From NCBI GenBank assembly GCA_900088475.1, contig FLMG01002125.1, forward strand, positions 29,100 through 93,099: a DNA stretch of 64,000 bases, written 5' to 3'. Under the pieces are notes generated by a model, which saw only the letters and a list, made by a program, of their open reading frames with translations, had not been told where the DNA came from and made no database searches. The position numbers were made by a program, and so were the translations under genes. This DNA is from Hyphochytrium catenoides. Taxonomy: Eukaryota > Sar > Hyphochytriomycetes > Hyphochytriales > Hyphochytriaceae. Shown here one piece after another: positions 33,123 through 44,500 of the stretch. Each line of letters begins with the position of its first letter. Position 1 is the first letter of the stretch.

Positions 33123-34895
33123 ATGCGGAGTGAGGCTGATGAAGACGTTCCTCAGAAGAAATCCAAGCTCAAGAATGGGTTTGGGGCGAAGATTCTGGCA
33201 AAGTTTGGATGGGAAGATGGCAAGGGGTTGGGCAAGAAGAACGACGGGATCGCGGATCCATATCTACCGACTCATCGGGTGCATCGTGCTGGGCTCGGGC
33301 TTGCTTTCGCTGAATATGAAGTTCAGTCATGGGTAGCCAGAGATTCTATGGTTCAGGTGGATATTATGCAGAAGTTACCCAGGACCGAACAGGGCACAGG
33401 TTTACAGTTGGAAGAGTATGAGAAGCTCGTTGTGATTGGTGCTGCCCCTGGTGAGACGGTATCGTCTACCGTGTGCTCTACCTCAATTGTGAAGGCCGTA
33501 AATCGAGCCAAATCTGCCCTTGATGATCTTTGGAATGGTGATAAGCGGCGATTTAGGCAGGCCCGTGCCAGATCCAATCCGTACGAGAGGATTTCTTCTG
33601 CACACTTTCAGAACAGAGCCGCCCTCAAGCTTTCAGAACTGGACGCATCTTTCACTCCGGCGCTGACAGATACACCTCTTCTAGAAGAAGAGAATGGAGT
33701 TCTCTACTTTGCTGACATTTGTGCAGGCCCCGGAGGGTTCACGGAGTATGTATATTGGCGCAAGAAGTGGGCATGCAAAGGTTGGGGTTTCACTCTCAAG
33801 GGAGACTGTGACTTCCAGCTGAGGAGGTTTTATCCCAAGGTATCAGCTCAGACCTTTGAACCACTCTACGGCTATTACGACGATGGTGACATATTCAAAA
33901 GTGCCAACATCAAGCACTTCGAACAACAGGTACTTGCGGCAACTAACGATAGAGGCGTAGCATTAGTCACTGCCGACGGAGGCTTTAATACCGATGGAGA
34001 CTGGAATCGGCAGGAGTTTCTTACCAGGCGCCTGCTTCTTTGTCAGTATCTCACAGCGCTCTGTGTTCTCCGTGAGGGTGGTGCCTTCGTCTGCAAGATG
34101 TTTGACACCTTTACAGACTTCACTGTAGAGCTCATGTACATCATGACCCATCTGTTCGAGAACACATACTTGACAAAGCCAGTACAATCCCGACCCGCTA
34201 ACTCTGAAAGATTCTTCGTGTGTCGAGGGTTTAGAGGTTCAGCGGAGCCTACAATCTCCTACTTCTTCTGGCTCAACGATCAGTTGGAAAAGCTGGGCTT
34301 CATCGACGCAAGCTCCAAGCCAACACAGGATATCTCGCATATCTACACAGAACCAACCATAGACTTTCTTCAGGCAGTACGCCAGTTCGTCGAACGAGTA
34401 TCATCCCGTCAAATTACGGCTTTGGAAGATGTTGTCCGCTATTACAAGGACCCTTCTCTCTCCCCTCCGGCAGACCAAGAAGCAGTACGGAAGCATGCGA
34501 TGGACTTGTGGCAGATACCAGACCTAAGCAGGGCTGATATCGGGCGGGACTGTGGTATCATTTGTTCTATGCGACACCAATCCATTCACGATCAGCTCTG
34601 GACTATCATGCCATCATGGCTCCGGGAGTTTGAGAAGGGGCTTTCAGCGTTTCCCACATTGGGAGCAGATGTCAACATACCTGTTCCTGACGACTGCGCG
34701 GTGATCCCGCTCGATGAGGGTACTGCCATCGGGTTACTAGTAGGGTTACTAGACACAGTTGCCTTCGTCAACCGGAACATACTCAACAAGTTCGCAGTGA
34801 GAAGCGATCTGAGGTTACCTAATGGCACTATCCTTCTGGCTGAGCATAGAAGAGATGATGAGTATTCCATTATCGACGCTCATCTGATCTCATAG
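33123..34895 (+). CDS. CMTR1: Cap-specific mRNA (nucleoside-2'-O-)-methyltransferase 1, up to an in-frame TAG
   Basis: Adds the 2'-O-methyl group to the first transcribed nucleotide of capped mRNA (cap-1) in the nucleus. Intronless, 590 residues to the TAG. A G-patch comes first (residues about 15-60: GFGAKILAKFGWEDGKGLGK). The RrmJ/FtsJ-fold methyltransferase follows, with ALKLSELD (Lys169), FADICAGPGGFTEYVYWRKK as the SAM loop, TADGGF (Asp285), FVCKMFD (Lys325) and RPANSERFFVC (Glu362). This is the complete K-D-K-E tetrad, with Asp-Lys spacing as in human CMTR1. The guanylyltransferase-like domain begins after about residue 450. The frame then meets TAG inside this domain, after EYSIIDAHLIS, and continues open in the same frame. 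The TTG at 33117 is upstream; the ATG at 33123 was chosen. The human C-terminal WW domain is not seen. The TAG would remove the end of the inactive GTase-like domain but not the catalytic core. Confidence 0.93.
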   Translation: MRSEADEDVPQKKSKLKNGFGAKILAKFGWEDGKGLGKKNDGIADPYLPTHRVHRAGLGLAFAEYEVQSWVARDSMVQVDIMQKLPRTEQGTGLQLEEYEKLVVIGAAPGETVSSTVCSTSIVKAVNRAKSALDDLWNGDKRRFRQARARSNPYERISSAHFQNRAALKLSELDASFTPALTDTPLLEEENGVLYFADICAGPGGFTEYVYWRKKWACKGWGFTLKGDCDFQLRRFYPKVSAQTFEPLYGYYDDGDIFKSANIKHFEQQVLAATNDRGVALVTADGGFNTDGDWNRQEFLTRRLLLCQYLTALCVLREGGAFVCKMFDTFTDFTVELMYIMTHLFENTYLTKPVQSRPANSERFFVCRGFRGSAEPTISYFFWLNDQLEKLGFIDASSKPTQDISHIYTEPTIDFLQAVRQFVERVSSRQITALEDVVRYYKDPSLSPPADQEAVRKHAMDLWQIPDLSRADIGRDCGIICSMRHQSIHDQLWTIMPSWLREFEKGLSAFPTLGADVNIPVPDDCAVIPLDEGTAIGLLVGLLDTVAFVNRNILNKFAVRSDLRLPNGTILLAEHRRDDEYSIIDAHLIS

Positions 34896-35405
34896 GACCC
34901 TCTAGTGGAGCTCGATTATACTGCAAGGCGCGACGCAATTGCAACACTCGTGTCAGGAAGCAATGCATGTCAAACTAGATGCAGAGTGTCTATCGCACGC
35001 ATCATACAAGCAGCTACAGAGTCATTTTCAGTGTTACGGATACCGATCAAGCCAAGTACGATGCAAGATGCTGTGGATAGCTATCGTGTCGTGTCACGAT
35101 ATCTGTCAGGCCCCTTACTATTCACTTTGGGCTACTCCGTAAGCGGCCATACTTTGACACTGGAAACAACGGATAGAAATGGCCGGGTCTGTAGAATTGC
35201 TCCCAAATACGCAAGAGAGATAACTCAGTCTTTGTTAACGGGTGTCAACATAGACCAGGCAAGAGACAGGAAGCTGATGGTTCAATGCATCTTTGACTTT
35301 AAGCGCCGTTGCCTGACCAATGGGACCATTATAGCTCGAAACAGCTTGATGAAACCCACACAGCTAGAAGAGTTTGAAGATCTACGGAGTAATCAATCTC
35401 TATAA
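34896..35405 (+). pseudogene. In-frame continuation of CMTR1 beyond the TAG
   Basis: Directly after the TAG at 34893-34895 the same frame stays open for 169 codons to TAA at 35403-35405. The first residues, DPLVELDYTARRDAIATLV, fit the place in the CMTR1 GTase-like domain where the human protein has a similar acidic-then-helical segment, so this looks like the rest of the same protein. It would extend it from 590 to about 760 residues. A splice that skips the stop (TCATAG as acceptor, GTATTC at about 34861 as donor) would need an intron of only about 34 bp and would delete conserved residues. Possible readings are stop readthrough, a recent nonsense mutation, or a sequence error. Confidence 0.6.
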
Positions 35406-36559
35406 TGAACTATGGCGGATGCCTTCAAATTTGATGACGCAAAGCACAGTTACATTGCGCTTTCTGCATAAGGTATTACAGCTAAGTATTGAGAGAAGGT
35501 CAGCAGACTTCCCCGATTACGGTCGGAGCTGCTGTAGCGCTTGCCAATGACTTCACTTCCAACTTTTGGGCGGCTGTAACGCTACTCTTCCACGTTTGCG
35601 ACTTCCCTGCGCAGCTTCTTTTCTTAGTACGTGTGGGGCCATGTGGTGTGGTCGTCAGTTAGATGCTTCAGCTTTGCTTCACCTATTCCGTAATATGCCG
35701 AGTCTAGTATGCAACGTGAAGAGCCAAGTCTGTGTGACACTTTTTGCATGAAAGACCCCTGCAGTCGGAAGCAAGACGACATTGTATAGGATCACGAAGG
35801 AAGTATCCTGCGCAGCCACACTTCAGTCACCACAACTGAACGAAGAAATGGAGGCAATAATCTCGACCCACCATACCTTCTTCTTCTGGCATCGCATCAT
35901 CATCCTAGACGGGTTGAACAACAATGAACTGTCTGATGTATAGTTGGAATGGGAAGAAGAGGGATATTCTTCAACGGAAGCACAAGTAGTGGATGATAGC
36001 GGTGATAATGCTACCGTTTCCTCCGAAGAATAACTTCTGCAGACCCTGATGCAAGCTTACATCGAAGAAGAAAGAGGAGATCCTCGAGAGTGATTATATG
36101 AAGTAGACGTGCCGCATTCGCGAGGCAGATTCGCGATCGCACGGGTTAAGAGTCGGAGATTGAGAATGCGTATACTGAGGTTGATGGTCTCAGTACACTG
36201 AGCCTTCTTAGACGATAGCCTACCCCAGACGAATCATCAAACACTTAGACTGGAGTCTCTCCGGTCGCTCCTTATCAAAATAAACCAAGATCAACAATGT
36301 CTATCTTAACACCGAGCCATTAGTACATCTTCTGTCCCCACCAGAAAGATACCAGCATTCTTACGCACGCTTGAGTAGGTTCCTTATTCGCAATCCTCCA
36401 GAAGTTGTCACTGCGTGCTGCCGGATCAGGGCTCTACAAGAGAAGACATCTTTGTGGCCAGAAAGGTCGGAAACGTCAAAAAAAGATGATCAGCACTGCA
36501 ACGATGAACTTAAGGATATATCAGGAGGGTACTAGGGGTTCCGATGTAATAGTGGGTAG

Positions 36560-36627
36560 CTCCGTCCGGATAGCGAAGTACGCCGTCCAGGGGAGAAAAG
36601 CACTTGCTTTTAGCAAGTGGTACGGAG
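36560..36627 (+). other. Nested hairpin, possible structured RNA or repeat fragment
   Basis: CACTTGC (36601-36607) and GCAAGTG (36613-36619) form a perfect 7-bp stem with loop TTTTA. Outside it CTCCGT (36560-36565) pairs with ACGGAG (36622-36627). No known RNA family was recognised and no tRNA-like T-loop is present. Confidence 0.35.
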
Positions 36628-36927
36628 GCCGCCTAAGTCAATAGATAATAAGTATTTATGTTGGCACCACTACCGCTATGGAGTGGTGGCCCCACCATCT
36701 CCATAACTTAGAAATAATCCTCTAGCCCCGAGCAAGAAGGTGTTATATATATCGATCGTCAGTTGTCGATAGATCCTGCTTTCTACCTAGAAAAGTCAGC
36801 TACATCTTCGGGGGGGTGAGGAGGGGGTAGCTAACAGTATCCACTTATCCCTTGTGAGTGTGGCTAGGCCAGTAGTAGTTGTATACCTACCACCCCTGCT
36901 ATAGCGTCACCTATGTCCGTCATACCT

Positions 36928-38090
36928 CCAGGCAAGGCGATATCTATCAGGTAGTGCTTACCTCTTTGATACTACTTACTGGTGCGTCCTTGATTCTTCT
37001 ACAGTACCAGGTACATCTTATGCTCTTTCTATGTCGATTAACTGTATATCACCTTGCCTGGGACATTAATGCTCTACACTCTTCTTTCGTTTCAACCATA
37101 ATTAGGATGGAGTCGACCAGTGGGCCTCTGCATCCTATGCTCTTTTATCCCCATCTCCCCAGGCAAGGTGCTGCATCATCACCCGCAACCGATCCTCACA
37201 GACCCTCATTTTCCAGAAATAGGATGACATCGACCAGTAGTCGACCTCCTCTGCATGGCACCCAAAACATAGCTAGGTACATCCTATGTACGCTGTGCTT
37301 ATTATAGTTCTCTCCCCAGACAAGGTGGTGTATCAATCATCACTGTGATGTTGTGAAGGTCCGCATCCCGAGCAGTTCATTCACCTAGGGTGAATTACTA
37401 CTATTGACCAGTGGTCCTTCTGCAACTCATGCTCTTCTCAGAACTACTGAGGCAAGGCAAACAGTACTTCTTTTGCCCCCTCGTCGTTTTCTGCATCGCC
37501 CTCCTCTGCAACCTATGCTATCTTTGTCTTCCCAGCAGGCAAGGTGGAAGGAGGTCGTGATGCTGGAACTATCGGTTAATCGTTTCACTCCTGCTTTGGT
37601 CATCCAGAGGCTGATTCGACCAGAGTCTTCCTCATTTTGCTGTTGTGCTCATATCACATTCTATTCGCAGGCAAGACGACAAGGTGAAATCGACCAGTAG
37701 TCCTCTGGCATCCTATGCGGTCAGTGGTTCTCTGCATCCTATGCTCTTCTTATGCCCCCAGGCAAAGTAATATCAAGTAATTGATTCTCTACACTCTTGC
37801 AGCTACTCTTGCTTCTGGATTAGGATGACATCAGCCACCCTCCGCACTCTATGCTCTTCCGTTCCCGGGCAAGGTTAAATCAATCAGCTGATCCTCTACC
37901 CTACGACTGGGTCTTTATAAAAATAGTTTGAGCAGGGGTGCTCTGCAACTTATGCTTCTCTTATTTCGAGGCAATTGAAATTTGACCAGGTGTTTGTCCA
38001 AACCCTTGCTTCTTCCGTCCTACTAATAGAAGAGGCTAGCCGTCCTTCTGCATTCTATGCTCTTCTTATTCCAGGCAGGGTGATGCCGAC
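36928..38090. repeat. Array of degenerate repeats with a polypyrimidine-CAG/GCAAGGTG core
   Basis: About ten imperfect copies of a unit roughly 90-130 bp long. The best copies read TGCATCCTATGCTCTTCTTA, then CCCCAGGCAAGGTG, then a segment ending ATCGACCAG. Cores lie near 36928, 37157, 37313, 37449, 37530, 37663, 37755, 37861 and 38072. One inverted core (CACCTTGCCTGG) is at about 37051-37062. Spacing is irregular, so this is a decayed minisatellite or repeat-element array. Confidence 0.7.
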
Positions 38091-41000
38091 CATCCGTTCT
38101 TGCTCCTCTTTCTAAAGAGTAAAATGGCGTCAACCAGCAGTGGTCCCCTGCTAATTATGGCATTCAGCTTTTCACACAGTAGTTCTATCTGTGTACTGGA
38201 AACCACTGACTTTCAGGACCATACCCACATAGAACTACCCATCAACGGTATGGTACTAGGCAGTGTACTCGTAGAACCTACAAGCTCGCAGGTGACCGGC
38301 ATCTGCTGATGTTGGTATTCCGGAGACTGTAACATACCAACAGCTACACGGTATACCGCCCAACGGCGTCCAGGTAGATCTATCTTTGATCTTTGGACGC
38401 TGATCGATACCAACTAAAAAGTTAGTTCCAGTAGTGTCAGTATCGCCCCAACTGGTACTGCCATCTACTAGTTCTACAGCTAATAATACCGACTTTAGTC
38501 CTACTGTAGTGGTATCTTGTGCCTGTACGCTTGTATTGATCAGAATAAACTGTAAACGACTAGTTCTACTAGTGTATCAATGTAGCTATCAGCGTACCAA
38601 TATCACGGTCTCATGGTATTCCTCAGCGGATGTAGAACCTATGCTCCTAGTAGAATCAACAACGGATCGATAGAACACCCATACTGTGTATCAACCCTGA
38701 GCCCTGAGTGGTGTCGAAGTAGTATGGAACTATCCCTCATCGCCCCATCATAGATGCATACTTCAAACGATAGCCTGATTGCTGCTGTTTGAAGAGCTGA
38801 ACGCTGTTTGAAGGCTGCTCGCCCACGAGTACCAGTAAACACACATTACCGCATCAGCTTCAGGTAGTACTCGTAGGTGCCGCACAGTAGCTTTTTTACC
38901 CCTTCGATACCGACCTTCCCAAGCGTGGTAGGTAGTTCTATAAGCCCTACATACCCTCTGTAGTAGTAGAGTTCTACTACCTGTACCGCCTTGTTGAGTT
39001 TGATGGGATCGACGGTAGGAACTACGAGTTCAATCGTCATCGGTACAGTAGTAGAAATACCACTATGTAATGGACAGGGAAAGAACCACTTAGAAATTTG
39101 AAGAAGAATAGTAGTAGTATGGACGAAGATGACAGATGATAGCGCACACCTCTGCCCACGACGAGGAGTTATTCCTCTTTTCTCTTTGCCTTTACCGGTA
39201 CCAGTTCTTCCAATAAAGCGAAGAGGCGAGTTAGAAAGAGAGATGAAGCATGGATCACGCTGAGAGGACCTCTTTCTCTTACAGGTACAGGTAGTTCTAT
39301 TATTCTTCTACTACTGTTCAGTTGTTGGCAACTGGCAACCAACAACGATACTTACTCCTTCTGGTTTTCGCTTCCTTGTCGGCATTTCGGGCCACAGACA
39401 GGACCGAATTCCTTCACATTCGCTTTTCAGGCTTCCACGGAAACACCTGGGTCACAGAGTGATTCACCCCGTTGGTGCTAAAACTAATTATGGCTGAGCG
39501 TAGGAAGTCTTGGGAACTACGCATGAACGCAGCATGACTAACAAAAAAAGAAGATTGGATATCAATTTAAGAGTGGATAAGCATAAGTAGAGTAAGAATA
39601 GCGATACCGGGAGCCGGCAGGCAACGATTCATCCCGGCGACCACTACTGAGGCTAAACATGGATCTATCATTACCTTTTACTGCTATCAATTCTCGAAAA
39701 GGTTAGACGGAGAAACGATAAGGAGGAGGGGTGCATATTCAAGAGGACAAACTCTATTTTTCCTATGGCACAGACCACAAAGAAATTCTTTCAAGAGACT
39801 GCGTTTGGATGTTGGCACTAAACACCAACTCAAACCACGTCAGCAGGGGCATTCCCCATGCCCACATAATGATGGCTTTCCTACTAGAGACGTGGAGTTG
39901 AATTAAGATTATAATGGTAGAGGAAGTTAAGAAAAGGCAAGAGATACCTTTGTATCTGTCGTGGGTGAGTCGCTTACTCCGTGTCGAACCTCGCGTGGAC
40001 GTCATCCAGTAGCTCCCCCAAAGGCCTCTGAAGCTAAAGTATTCTATAGAAAATTAACCTTCTTATTGAGCCGGACACAGCCCTTCATACTACCGAAGGC
40101 TCCTGGTTGTGTTTGAGCTGTTCGGCAGATTTCTCTGTATAAAGAGCGGCTGGTTGCAGAGAATCGTGGGCTGTCACCTTAACCGTCGTACACAGACACC
40201 TCCGGTGGTCGATGTCGATGGGTATTTCGTCACTTGCCGGCCACCGTAGGAGAGCTCTCATAAGCGGTTCTGTCCGCCGTGCCACTAATTGTGGTGGTTA
40301 GTCTTATCTGGTGGGCCCGCGACCCTACATCATGGCGTGACCACCGTGAACCTCAAATCGACCATGACAGCGTATACAGGATCCATCTACGTCCAGCAAG
40401 AGGGTGTCGCCAGAAACTCCTGAGAATTATGGAAAGACATTTGGATCAGACGACACTCCTCCTGTCCGGGCCCGGGGCACATGTTCAGCGTAGATGAAGG
40501 CGCAGCATGAGCGATTTACATCAAGCAGATGCTTTATCTTTCCTACACCTAGCCCGACCAGGGTTGACTAGAACACGTATCTAAAGGGTCCTTCCATGTA
40601 TTCTTCGACAGTGTGCATACATCATGTGACAGCAGAAGATACAGGGCTCCGCCCGTATGCTGAGAGCCGCTTTTCAATTAGGATCAGCAAAGTTTGCCGG
40701 GCCACTTCTGATATAGGCTTTCAGTCTACAACCTGTCTACTTGAGAACGGAAGCCGTGAGAGCTCCATTTAGGGAGTGAAGCCAATGTGGGCTGGCTTCT
40801 GATGAAGGTGTCATCACTATTATGATGTGTGAGCCACCCACGCCGAGGCAGCGGGCCACCATACCTGAGTTATATGGATAGAGACGTCTGGACCTTTGAG
40901 CGCCAGCACTCTTTTAAGACTGCCAGATTGGTGGTCGGACACTGCGAATGAGGCGCGCAGGCTCTGGCCTCCGGCGGCAGCAGGGCAGCAGCGCAGCAGG

Positions 41001-41550
41001 TCCCAACCAAGCACCAGGAAGAAGGCGCTAGTAACCTGAGTTCCAGCTTCCTTCAGTAGGATCGTGGCCTTTCGTGATAATTGATCAAGCTCTTGATGAG
41101 CGTGGAGGAGTAGGACTTGTACTTGTAGCGGGACTTGGCGTACTTATCTCAGTAGTGGTATATAACTACGTTCCAGTTTTGATACTTACAGTAGGGACTT
41201 ATTTAGAGCTTCAACTTACTTGCCGTAAACCTCTCCTTAATTTTGAATTTTCAGGGTGAAGAAAGCCATGTCGCCCACTCTGTCTCTCATCTCAGAATCT
41301 GTTCTCTGTCTCTCAGAATGTCTCTTGATCGCCTCCGTTGCAGGCGGCTCGGCTCGAAGATCACATCGGCACATCGGCATTCTGAGCCGCAGGCTGCATG
41401 TTCCAGGGACAAAAGCACCCGCACGCCAGTCCTCTGACTAGAGACAACCAAAGGGATTGAGAGTCTAGCAGAAGGACCAAGTTGCATGGTCAAGGCTTTT
41501 ACCATGCTTCTCAAAGGCGTTGACCAGAGCTGCATACCTTGAACTCTCTG

Positions 41551-44500
41551 ATGTCTGCACAGCCTATATATGGCGGTATAATGGATCCCAGACGGCTAGA
41601 GCTGCTGGAGGCCGGGCGCAGGAAGGTAAGAAACCCGGCACTAGACTTCAGACAATACCGTGTTCTTATTGAACTTTCCTTCGGAAGTCTGCTGCGCAGC
41701 TTTGAACTGTCGCTGATGTTGAGTTAAGTCATCGATTGACTTTCTTACCATTCCTCTTGCAGTTGAACAAATACCGGGAGAAACAGCGGTCGTTGTCCTC
41801 TCGTTCTCTAGACATATCAAGTAGTACTGAAACGACAGAGGCCGCACTCAATGCTAATGCATCCGCTGGCTCTTCACCGCAAGATCTCCAGAACTCCTCC
41901 CTTCTAACCTCCTCTTCATTCCTGTCTCTTCCTCCAAGTTCTCCTCTCCTTCAGCCATCGTCCGTAGAAACTTCACTTTCTTCGCCTGTATTGCCTCCGC
42001 CGCCGCCACCACCCTATGATGCGGTTATCCAGGCCATTCCTCAACCCCGACCACCGAACCCTCTCACTGAATCGGCGCCGACAGTTCCGCCTCCAGAATA
42101 CAGCGTTGCAACGAAGCAGAGTTCTCCTGTCGCCACTGAACCTCAGAGACAAACTTTGGAGCCCGAGGCCGAGGAGCTAGTTGAGAAGGTTCTCCATACT
42201 TTGGTAGGTTTACATCATTACCATTACTTCACACTAGCTCGGCCCATCTTAGAGCACTATGTCTCATCTCTCCTGGAAACTCTACGTCCTGGGAACTCTA
42301 CGATAGCAATTCCTCTTCTCTCTTCTGGTGAACAGTGATATATTCTCTGCAGAAGCTCAGCTTAACCCAGCTGTCTACCCAATTTCATTTTCAGATAAGT
42401 CGCGCAGAAGCAGACGAGTTCTTATCTCAGCAAGTGGTGCCATGCATCCTCAACTTGAGGGCCATCGTAGTTGGACAAAGAGAGCATATCGCACGCTTCA
42501 AGGTTGCTTTACCAACATCTCCTCTCCTAACTCATATCCTTAACAGTCTGTCACTCACTATTCTTTGCCAACCATGTTCGCCTTTCTCTCTTTGATGCGG
42601 CAGCAAAATGAGCTTGACCTGACAGCTGCAGAGCAGGAGCGGAGTGATCGAGTCATTAGCGAGTTCAGACAGGTAGGCATTTGGAGATTGAGACGAGTAC
42701 ATGACTCTTGAACATCGTAGCAAGCAGAACTCCCATTCTTTAAGAGGCAGAGCTACTAAAAGCTTAGACAGTAGAGATGGAGTGACTGGTGCCTTCCACA
42801 TAGCATAGAGGCAACGGGCGCTGCAAAACGCGGAAATGAAGCCTTGCTCATTTGCTCCATCCTATAATACAGAGAATGGAGGGAAGGATAGCAGAATTGG
42901 AAGCACACGTCACAATTTTCCAAAGCGAGACGACCAAACACAAATCCGATAAGGAAGTGTTAGAAAAGAAAATCCTCGCGGAAAAAGATGAATGGGAAAG
43001 AACGGTCTCCGACGGTGTTCGTTTGCGGGAAGAGTTGGATGAAGAGCTAAATCGTCAGAGGAAGGCGGTCGCTGAGCTTAAGAGCGAACTCGCAACGAGA
43101 GAACAGACTGAACAAATACTGCGCAATGACATTGTGCAGAGGGAGCAAAACCTGCTGGAAGAAAAAGAGGAAAGGAGAAGGATAGAAGCAGGATTAGTTT
43201 GGGAGCAAGAAGAGACGAGGAGATCAAAAGAAGCTCTCTCTTTGATGGAGAGGAACTCAGCCGAGGTGTTAGCTAAACTAGGAGATGAACTTCAAGCTCT
43301 GCAGGAAGAACTAAGGATGAGGACAGAGGAGCTAAGCCAAGAGCGCGACCACAGAGAAAGAATTCAAGAGGAGTACAATCTGTCTCAGCAGAATGCCTTC
43401 CGCACTGCCTCTAATCTGGAGGCTGAGCTGCAAGCAGCTCAGAGACAAAGCAGCCTCCACAGGACTGAAAAGGATACATCTCTCCAACGCGTACAAGAGC
43501 TTGAGCGCTTGTTAGAGCTTCACACGTCAGTCGCTGCGCAGTTGCAGAGGACTGAGATCGAATGCGAAAGAGAGAAAAGTAGAGCGGCGGAGGAGGAAAG
43601 TAAGGCAGCAGCCCTACAGCGGCAGCTAGATGAGAAGGATACTCTACTTCTAGATCTTTCGCAGCAGCTTGAGGCGAACCAGGAACTTGTGCGGCGGTTG
43701 CATTTTGAGCTTGGTCAGCTTCAAAGTGAAAAAGTGCAGGACCAGCAGGAGAGAGCGACACTAAACGATGAGTTAGTGAACATGCGAAGGCAGCTTGAAG
43801 GAGAAAAACAAGCGACTGAGAAGTCAGCGCTTCGTCACTCGCGGGTAATTCGCCGGGGCCACGAGATCCTTAGACGAATGGCTGGAACGATGGACGCTGT
43901 GAAGCTAGACGAAGACGCGCAGAAGATAGACGAAGTTACGGAGCTAGCCTTGAAAGCAGTTGAGAAATTGTTAGAGGAAAGGCAAGAAGCTGACTCAGAG
44001 AAAGCGCGGCTTACGGTAGCTCTAAGTGCGGAAGCGAAGAGGCACGAGGAGGAGAGAGAAGCCCTACTGCACGATTTCCAGCAGCAATACCACCGGTGGC
44101 GAGAGGGCCAAGAAGCTGTTCAAATCTCGGACTCATCACTGCCGGCAATGATGCTAGGAGAACGTAGAGAAGCTGGACAACGGACAGGAGAAGAAGGAAG
44201 GGAGGAAGACTTGAGGCTGGATGGTGGAGCAGGCACAACCTCACATGTTAAGGTAGGCAGCCAAAGCAGTACTGCCTCCTAGTTCTTGTGGGTTTCCTAG
44301 ATTGCAAGGGGGGACCGGGCACTTCACTCTTTCTATTGACCTGTACAAGTCTCTGCCTGCACTCACTTGCTTCAGGGTACTTAACTGTACCTTCGACTAT
44401 TTCTTCCACATACAGACGTCAAAAGAGGACACAAGCGACAACAATGAAGCGGAAGTCCAGGCGGCGCATGAGCAGGTAACAGAGGTCTAATGATGGCTTT

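Larger units (their letters stand above)
35406..41550. other. Gene-poor region with degenerate repeats
   Basis: About 6.1 kb without a supported gene. It contains the acceptor-like repeat array at about 36.9-38.1 kb and, to about 39.1 kb, sequence rich in TAGTTCTAC and GTAGTAG words. The remaining part to 41.5 kb is more complex sequence in which no protein, RNA gene or complete mobile element could be recognised. Confidence 0.5.

Noticed and set aside
36928-38090. Possible CRISPR array
   Set aside because: Repeat units are degenerate, irregularly spaced and partly inverted, and the genome is eukaryotic.
40250-41050. Possible mobile-element remains (more complex sequence in a gene-poor region)
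   Set aside because: No terminal repeats, transposase or reverse-transcriptase motifs could be identified on either strand.
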